Positions 57,723 through 64,000 of a stretch of DNA of 64,000 nt are shown one piece after another (position 1 is the first letter of the stretch; every line of letters starts with the position of its first letter). The DNA comes from an uncultured Opitutales bacterium (GTDB lineage Bacteria; Verrucomicrobiota; Verrucomicrobiia; Opitutales; Intestinicryptomonadaceae), in the NCBI GenBank assembly GCA_944389175.1, contig CALXLK010000004.1, forward strand, positions 1 through 64,000, given 5' to 3'. The position numbers were made by a program, and so were the translations under genes. The notes under the pieces are model-generated. The model searched no databases. It had not been told where the DNA came from and was given only the letters and a program-made list of their open reading frames with translations.

Positions 57723-58379
57723 TCACCTTTTTTTCAGCCACGAACAAAATTTTAGGACAATGCGCACGATAAATGCGATGAGAACAATCATGCATACATA
57801 CGCAAAAAAGAACAAAGACGGCGGCCGCGACGGATCCCAAAAGTCGAATGAATACCCGAGAAACAATTTTGAGAACATATCGCGCTCGACAAAGAAATAC
57901 GCGCCGCCCGCGGCTAAAATAAAAGATAAGATATCCGCGACAATAATTGGCTTTCTGCCCTTTATTCGGCACATGGCCAATACGCCGTCCCAATGCATGC
58001 CCAGATGAATCGAAACAAGCACAAACAACCAATATGCGGCGCTAGTGTGCAGTTGCCGCAACTCCATGCCGCCGGAAAGTTCCAGAAAGGCTAAAACATG
58101 CCTTGAATTCATAAGCCCTGTTACGAGCATTATCAAGGCCGAGAGAGCAAGAGTCGTGTTTACAAGCAGAGCAATTATTCTGCGGGCATTGTACCTGCCG
58201 GAAAAAGTGCGCGCGTACCAAGTTAGGTTTATAGCATTGTGAACTATAAAGGCAAAAACCGCGCACAGGCCTATCCATTCGTGGGCAAAATCGCCCGTTA
58301 TGCGGAAGGCAAAGGCGCAAACCATGAAACAAATCATGGCTATGTCGACAAATACCCGAAATCGGGGGGAAACTCTCAT
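57723..58379 (-). CDS. Cytochrome b561-like membrane protein (DUF4405)
   Basis: ATG 58379 overlaps the stop codon of the flavodoxin gene (ATGA), so translation is coupled. The 218-residue protein has about five membrane helices and conserved His in HEWIGL, HNAINL, QLHTSAAYW and IHLGMHW that can ligate heme. DUF4405 proteins are putative quinol- or flavodoxin-linked membrane cytochromes. Together with the flavodoxin it probably moves electrons to the periplasmic redox enzymes of this cluster. Confidence 0.82.
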   Translation of the reverse strand: MRVSPRFRVFVDIAMICFMVCAFAFRITGDFAHEWIGLCAVFAFIVHNAINLTWYARTFSGRYNARRIIALLVNTTLALSALIMLVTGLMNSRHVLAFLELSGGMELRQLHTSAAYWLFVLVSIHLGMHWDGVLAMCRIKGRKPIIVADILSFILAAGGAYFFVERDMFSKLFLGYSFDFWDPSRPPSLFFFAYVCMIVLIAFIVRIVLKFCSWLKKR

Positions 58380-58939
58380 GAAATTTTGTTTTCTTTCAGC
58401 CAATTTGCCACGTCCCTATCTATGGAGCTGCCGCCGGCGCGGTACGTCTCAAATGGCTTCCCCAATATCGATTTTGGGCACAACTTGGATATAGCCGAAA
58501 TGCTCTGCCCAAAACGCCCGCCGCCGTGGCTGCAAAACGGAATAATTTTCTTTCCCCCAAAATTATATGACTGAAGGAAGGTCGCAACCGGCATAGGTAT
58601 TGAACCCCACCAGTTTGGATATCCAAGCAAGATTGTCTTGTATTCTTCAATATTGTCGAAGCGGTTTTTCAGTTTTGGCCTGGCCTGTTTTTTTTGGTCT
58701 CTTAACGCTTCGTCGAGACACGTGTTGTAGTCTCTCGAATAGGGCTTTTGAGGTTCCAATTCCGCCATGTCGGCCCCGGTAATATTTTTGATTTTCCCGG
58801 CTATAAGGCGGGTGTTGCCGCTCCATGAAAAATAAACTATTAGCGCCTTTTCGCCGCCTGAACTTGAATCTGCGTGGGATTTGACCGCGCCCAACAGCGC
58901 AACGGAGGCGACAGCTTTAATGAACTCTATCCTATCCAT
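58376..58939 (-). CDS. Flavodoxin (exported or membrane-tethered)
   Basis: The 187-residue protein has an N-terminal hydrophobic signal-like segment (FIKAVASVALLGAVKSHA) and then a flavodoxin_4-type domain. The phosphate loop is YFSWSGNTR, and the later YPNWWGSIPMPVATFL and HGGGRFGQS are typical FMN-contact segments. It is translationally coupled to the cytochrome gene. Export of a flavodoxin is not usual but occurs in similar LysR-linked redox clusters. Confidence 0.85.
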   Translation of the reverse strand: MDRIEFIKAVASVALLGAVKSHADSSSGGEKALIVYFSWSGNTRLIAGKIKNITGADMAELEPQKPYSRDYNTCLDEALRDQKKQARPKLKNRFDNIEEYKTILLGYPNWWGSIPMPVATFLQSYNFGGKKIIPFCSHGGGRFGQSISAISKLCPKSILGKPFETYRAGGSSIDRDVANWLKENKIS

Positions 58940-59276
58940 ATTTCCCTTTCGTTTCTTTTCTCTATTGTCTCAAACAATCTGCAACGGCCGCGCAAAAACA
59001 CGCGCGCACTCTGCTCCCATATTCGGCAAACCGCAACACAAAAAATATATATTGCAAGAACTCCGCCTTTTTCAACGTAGGCCAGATACCTAGCCTGGCA
59101 TGGGGGAATACATAATGCAATATGGCCGCAATATTTGACGGCTCGCTCGCGGCAAGCCTTCCCGCATGAAGGAGAGATAAGATTCCACTTCCCTTTTCGC
59201 GCCCCGAATAGCGCGCGCGTCCTATCGCAAAAATCTTTAATGTCTTATAAGTGAAAGCCATGCGCGTAAACATTGG
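58940..59276. other. Intergenic region in the redox cluster
   Basis: It separates the flavodoxin pair from the upstream genes on the same strand and probably holds a promoter for the pair. Nothing specific was recognised. Confidence 0.4.
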
Positions 59277-60368
59277 TCATTTAATTTTTAACCCCGGTAT
59301 AAGAGGGTCGACGTCTATGAGCTTAAGGTCTTTTACCATTTTCAAGGTCGATTCTTTGTATTTTTTGAAATGCGGAGTCCCAAGATGCTTTTTATACGAG
59401 GCTTTGTCCGCATATATTTCAAGAATTGTTATATGTGTCGGATCTTTCTTTGAGCTGACTGCATAAAGCGTAAGGACGCCCGGCTCAAGCGCCATTGAAG
59501 AATCAATTTCCTCCTTTAAAATCTCCTTGTATTTGCCCAAGTCCTCCGCATGAACCTCTATCAGCGATAAACGCACAAAGTTTCCGCAACCCTCCTCCTT
59601 TACAGCGCCATTATCAATTGCATCAAGCGCGGCGCAGGCACGGAGAATGCCGATATAGCGGACGCATTGAAGCACGGCCGACCTAACCTTCTCTGCGGAA
59701 TTTCCCGCCATTATGGCCTTTCGATACTGGTCGCCAAGCAATTTGCCGTCGGCGCCCAAAGCGCACATAATACAGTAGGCAATGAGCTGGCGATGAGATT
59801 CACTTAAAATCGGCGACTCTGGCGACGACGGCAAATTGCCCCGGCAGACGAAATCGAGAACGATGCGCTCAGCGCCCACTCTTTCAAACTCCTTACACAT
59901 TTTTGCATATACACCCCCCTCTTTGACGGCGCGACCTCCATTGCGAGATTCCAAGCCTTCTGCAATATCGGTTCGCTTTTTCGACAACGCCGAATAAAAC
60001 ACCGCAAGCGCGTCTATGCAGGCGGGCATTCCCGAATATGGAGCCGCCGATAACATCGACTGGCGCAGAGCAAGCGCGGAGGCGCCCCTGTCGAGAGCCG
60101 CCTCCACCACGGCCTTTAACTCACGCAAATTCCGGGTCGAAGACAACACAGCGCAGGCGATCATCTCCCGTTCTTGAGCATCCAAAGAAGCCATTTGAGG
60201 ATTGGCGAAATATTTTAATATGTCGCCGCCATGGCAAGGGTTATACGCAGATGCACAGTATTCTTTAGAGGCCGTCTTGTCGGTATCGACGGCATTTTCC
60301 CCCGAAGCGGCATTTGCAAAAAATGCCGACAAAAACAAACAAAAGAATATTGCCGAAAGCCTAGTCAT
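59277..60368 (-). CDS. Exported CMD-family protein with C-terminal ABM (monooxygenase-like) domain
   Basis: The 363-residue protein has a signal peptide (1-20). Two carboxymuconolactone-decarboxylase-like helical units follow (about 45-150 and 170-265, containing LDAQEREMIACAVLSSTRNLRELKAVVEAALDRGAS and SESHRQLIAYCIMCALGA). A C-terminal antibiotic-biosynthesis-monooxygenase (ABM) ferredoxin-like domain covers about 268-360 (RLSLIEVHAEDLGKYKEILKEEIDSSMALEPGVLTLYAV). CMD proteins often act on peroxides or thiols. It lies 12 nt after the aldo/keto reductase gene. Confidence 0.8.
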   Translation of the reverse strand: MTRLSAIFFCLFLSAFFANAASGENAVDTDKTASKEYCASAYNPCHGGDILKYFANPQMASLDAQEREMIACAVLSSTRNLRELKAVVEAALDRGASALALRQSMLSAAPYSGMPACIDALAVFYSALSKKRTDIAEGLESRNGGRAVKEGGVYAKMCKEFERVGAERIVLDFVCRGNLPSSPESPILSESHRQLIAYCIMCALGADGKLLGDQYRKAIMAGNSAEKVRSAVLQCVRYIGILRACAALDAIDNGAVKEEGCGNFVRLSLIEVHAEDLGKYKEILKEEIDSSMALEPGVLTLYAVSSKKDPTHITILEIYADKASYKKHLGTPHFKKYKESTLKMVKDLKLIDVDPLIPGLKIK

Positions 60369-60380
60369 ATATCTGGAGAT

Positions 60381-61526
<1,146 letters not shown>

Positions 61527-61534
61527 CTAAAAAC

Positions 61535-61552
61535 AAGAGCCCACAGGCTCTT
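61535..61552 (-). terminator. Intrinsic terminator of the CMD-cupin gene
   Basis: The stem aagagcc / ggctctt with a 4-nt loop is followed on the minus strand by a T-rich run, 16 nt past the stop codon at 61568. Confidence 0.75.
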
Positions 61553-61567
61553 TCTTTAGGCAAATAA

Positions 61568-62410
61568 TTACTTGCCAAGCTTGTCGTAATGCTCGTCGGA
61601 GACAGGCTCTAGCCATTCGTTCGACAAATTTTCGCCCGGAACCTCGAAGGCCAGATGCGCAAACCAGCTGTCGCTTGCCGCGCCATGCCAATGCTTTACA
61701 TTTGCCGGTATGTGAACAACGTCTCCCGGGCGCATCTCTCTGGCGGGCTTCCCCCATTCCTGGTACCAGCCCTTCCCCGCCACGCATACGAGCATCTGGC
61801 CGCCGCCTTTATCGGCGCGATGGATATGCCAGTTGTTGCGGCAGCGCGGCTGGAAAGTCACATTGGAAAAGGGAATCTGGGAATCCGATATGCGCGCCAG
61901 ATAGCTCTTGCCCACAAAGTATTTGGCGTATGCGTCGTTGGGCTGGCCTATCGGGAATATCATCTGCCTTTGAAATTCGGCCTTTGCGTCGCTTCCGCTC
62001 TCGTCTTCTGCCCATACGTCCTTTGCAAGGCGGAAAGCCCCCCAGGCATTTGGCCAACCCGCATAAAAGGCTATGTGGGTAAGAATTTCAGATATCTCGT
62101 TTCTGGTGACGCCGTTTTGCTTGGCAAATTTTAAGTGGTGGGAAAGAGAAGAGTCTATAATTCCTTTCCCTATGAGCGTAGATATGGTGATCATGCTGCG
62201 CTCCCGCGCGGTAAGCCCCGGGCGGTTCCATATCTCCCCGAAGAGAACATCGTCGTTTAACTCCGCAAACTTGGGTGCAAATTCACCCAACTGCTCGCGG
62301 CCGGCCGTCTGTGTGATTTTTCCGTCTGCCATGGTATTTTGAATATTTAAGATTAGTGCAAATAGCCCTACAAAAAGGGCTCCGATTATATTGTATTTTT
62401 TCGATTTCAT
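61568..62410 (-). CDS. Exported CMD-cupin fusion protein
   Basis: ATG 62410 gives 280 residues with a signal peptide (about 1-28). A CMD domain (about 40-130: LTARERSMITISTLIGKGIIDSSLSHHLKFAKQNGVTRNEISEILTHIAFYAGWPNAW) precedes a cupin (about 175-265: NNWHIHRADKGGGQMLVCVAGKGWYQEWGKPAREMRPGDVVHIPANVKHWHGA) with the His metal ligands. Similar fusions are found in LysR-controlled oxidoreductase clusters. A frame extension upstream of 62410 overlaps the cyclophilin-like gene and is not used. Confidence 0.88.
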   Translation of the reverse strand: MKSKKYNIIGALFVGLFALILNIQNTMADGKITQTAGREQLGEFAPKFAELNDDVLFGEIWNRPGLTARERSMITISTLIGKGIIDSSLSHHLKFAKQNGVTRNEISEILTHIAFYAGWPNAWGAFRLAKDVWAEDESGSDAKAEFQRQMIFPIGQPNDAYAKYFVGKSYLARISDSQIPFSNVTFQPRCRNNWHIHRADKGGGQMLVCVAGKGWYQEWGKPAREMRPGDVVHIPANVKHWHGAASDSWFAHLAFEVPGENLSNEWLEPVSDEHYDKLGK

Positions 62411-62424
62411 GGGATTTAATCTGG

Positions 62425-62886
62425 TTAATCGGCAATGGAAAGCCTCACTCTTACGCCGCCTTCCCCGAGTGCCGATATTATCTGCTCGGAAGAGGCGCCT
62501 TCTATGCGGCCAAGCCGCGTGAGGTTCCAAGAATTGCGCGCGTAGTAGATGACAAAGTATTTGCCCTGGTACAAAATAAGATCGCCGCACGACGTCGTTG
62601 TCGGAGCGTCGTTTCTGGGCAATTTTTTACCCAGAGGGCCCACCTTTTCCATGTTAGCGTAATCTTCCATGTCTATGGTAATATCGCCGTTTTTTAATAA
62701 TTCGACCAGCGCCCTGGCCGAAGAATTGTCGGCTAGAATGGCGGTAAACGTCTCGCCGCCATCCACAACCACTTTTATCTTATTCTCCTGCATTTCTCCT
62801 GCTCCCTTCTCCGCGGCAAGCCCGGGCACGCCGAATACGTATATAGACAGAATCGCCATTAACAACAAATTTTTGATTTTCGTCAT
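62425..62886 (-). CDS. Exported cyclophilin-like fold protein
   Basis: The 153-residue protein has a signal peptide (1-25) and then the small cyclophilin-like domain (KVVVDGGETFTAILADNSSARALVELL, GDITIDMEDYANMEKVGPLGKKLPRND, GDLILYQGKYFVIYYARNSWNLTRLGRI). Such genes are typical companions of flavodoxin, CMD and AKR genes. No isomerase activity is expected by default. Confidence 0.88.
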   Translation of the reverse strand: MTKIKNLLLMAILSIYVFGVPGLAAEKGAGEMQENKIKVVVDGGETFTAILADNSSARALVELLKNGDITIDMEDYANMEKVGPLGKKLPRNDAPTTTSCGDLILYQGKYFVIYYARNSWNLTRLGRIEGASSEQIISALGEGGVRVRLSIAD

Positions 62887-62912
62887 GCCCGGGCCAATTG
62901 TTAAATATGATT

Positions 62913-63653
62913 TTATTGAATCGTATATCCGCCGTCAACCGGAATGGATTGGCCGGTTATGAAGCTCGCCCCCGGCCCGCATAGCCACAAAACCGTCTCT
63001 GCCACCTCTTCCGGGCGCCCCATCCTGCCGATGGGCTCGGCTATGTGCGTTATGGCTCCCGTTTCTATCATTTTGTCGACCATGGGCGTTTTTATCGTAG
63101 CCGGACACACGGCGTTTATCCTTATGTTGCGTGTTGCGTACTCCAAGGCCGAACATTTTGTAAGGCCTATTACGCCGTGCTTTGAGGCGTGGTAAGCCGC
63201 CCGCCCGGGAACGCCTATTATGCCGCCGATGGAAGAATTGTTTACAATCGCCCCGCCGTCTTTATTTTTGAGCATCTGGGCTATCTCGTATTTCATGCAC
63301 AAAAACACGCTGTATAAATTCGCCTTTATCACTCTGTCGAATTCCGCGGTGGGCAAATCGGCCGTCTCGACGTCGTCGGGCATTATGCCGGCGTTGTTAA
63401 AGGCATAGTCGAGCTTCCCAAACTTTTCCACCGTTTTTTCAACCATCGCCTTCACCTGCTGCTCATCGGTAACATCGCACACGCAGTAGTCGGCTTTCAA
63501 CCCTTCCGACACGAGCGCCTCCACCGCTTCCTTGAGCAGATTTTCCCGCCTTGCAGCCAACATCACGGCTATTCCCGCCTCCGCAAATACTTTGGCGGAA
63601 GCCCTGCCGATTCCGCTCGTGGCGCCGGTTATTATAGCAACCTTGTCTTTCAT
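62913..63653 (-). CDS. Short-chain dehydrogenase/reductase
   Basis: The 246-residue classical SDR has the cofactor motif TGATSGIG (9-16), NNAG (86-89), the catalytic Ser at about 140 and Y154-x-x-x-K158, ending in the common VDGGYTIQ. It is the first gene of the minus-strand redox cluster, divergent from the LysR gene. The substrate is unknown. Confidence 0.95.
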   Translation of the reverse strand: MKDKVAIITGATSGIGRASAKVFAEAGIAVMLAARRENLLKEAVEALVSEGLKADYCVCDVTDEQQVKAMVEKTVEKFGKLDYAFNNAGIMPDDVETADLPTAEFDRVIKANLYSVFLCMKYEIAQMLKNKDGGAIVNNSSIGGIIGVPGRAAYHASKHGVIGLTKCSALEYATRNIRINAVCPATIKTPMVDKMIETGAITHIAEPIGRMGRPEEVAETVLWLCGPGASFITGQSIPVDGGYTIQ

Positions 63654-63752
63654 ATTCGATTTCCTTTCCTTTTTGATGCGTTTTTTTGCCTCTTTATGGC
63701 GCGATTATCCCATTTTTTTATGAAATAGCAAATATTTATAATTCATATCATC

Positions 63753-63771
63753 ATATTCTTGACAAGAATAT
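63753..63771. promoter_or_regulatory. LysR-type operator palindrome
   Basis: atattcttg-a-caagaatat is a perfect 19-nt palindrome between the divergent SDR and LysR genes. It contains the T-N11-A motif of LysR boxes and so is the likely binding site of the LysR protein. Confidence 0.75.
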
Positions 63772-63804
63772 CACTCGGTGAAATGATATACGAAAAAGAA
63801 TTGT

Positions 63805-64000
63805 ATGGAACTGAGAGTATTGCGTTATTTTTTGGCAGTCGCAAGCCAGGGGAGCTTTACAAAGGCCGCGAATATGCTACACGTATCCCAACCGTCCCTT
63901 TCAAAGCAGATCATGTCTTTGGAGGAAGAGCTCGACTGTAAACTTTTCACGCGAAAAAGCCACAGCGTAAGCCTTACGGAAGAGGGCACCCTTTTAAAAA
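63805..64000 (+). CDS. LysR-family regulator, N-terminal part (cut by window edge)
   Basis: ATG 63805 opens a frame that runs off the window and encodes MELRVLRYFLAVASQGSFTK followed by AANMLHVSQPSLSKQI, a LysR winged helix-turn-helix. It is divergent from the redox cluster and probably activates it in response to a redox or xenobiotic signal. Confidence 0.93.
   Translation, partial: MELRVLRYFLAVASQGSFTKAANMLHVSQPSLSKQIMSLEEELDCKLFTRKSHSVSLTEEGTLLK

Noticed and set aside
63759..63941. 60-codon ORF at the right edge in another frame
   Set aside because: The overlapping frame from 63805 encodes an unmistakable LysR helix-turn-helix.

Overview
The window looks like a chromosomal segment of a polysaccharide-degrading Gram-negative bacterium, most likely Verrucomicrobiota (Opitutae-like) or a relative. 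This is inferred from a PEP-CTERM surface protein, Tat-exported oxidoreductase and aldolase-family proteins, several secreted glycosidase-like proteins and LacI/AraC regulators. No rRNA, tRNA or CRISPR array was seen.

Layout. (1) 1-2.6 kb is an AT-rich patch: the 3' end of an IS30-type transposase and a glycosidase-like gene, flanked by a repeated hairpin sequence. (2) 2.8-22.4 kb is a host carbohydrate-use region: a Tat FAD oxidoreductase, a serine hydrolase, a second GC-richer copy of the glycosidase-like protein, an exported DapA-fold lipoprotein, a LacI regulator divergent from a GH5 glycosidase, an AraC regulator followed by a GH99/71-like protein, a PEP-CTERM beta-helix-like protein, a large lipoprotein and a SnoaL-like protein. 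(3) 22.74-57.57 kb is a complete-looking Mu-like transposable prophage of about 34.8 kb. (4) 57.7-64 kb is a host redox cluster (cytochrome b561-like protein, flavodoxin, CMD proteins, aldo/keto reductase, cyclophilin-like protein, SDR) divergent from a LysR regulator that is cut by the window edge.

The prophage has symmetric TG...CA ends with MuA-type binding repeats. Unlike Mu, its repressor lies centrally. A leftward arm carries Ner-like, HTH, MuA, MuB, Gam, GemA-like and amidoligase genes. A rightward arm carries the repressor, a Panacea-type toxin-antitoxin-like module, lysis-like genes, head genes (gp27/28/29, protease/scaffold, decoration, capsid), a DNA methylase, a MuF protein with a toxin-like C-terminus, tail genes and a 1047-residue tape measure.

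The most unusual content is in the late arm. At two gene junctions (44.2-44.85 kb and 52.0-53.2 kb) the leader and first codons of the next structural gene are repeated three and four times. At 52 kb each repeat follows an antisense small ORF of 45-53 codons, three of them single-pass membrane proteins. This looks like a cassette array whose units rebuild the 5' end of the gene they interrupt. Other oddities are an orphan toxin C-terminus beside MuF, three elements bounded by the same inverted repeat (one encoding a four-helix-bundle protein), signal peptides apparently built from that repeat, a folded 185-nt element, a C10 tract in the methylase gene, and a MuA-like transposase with Glu where the second catalytic Asp is expected.
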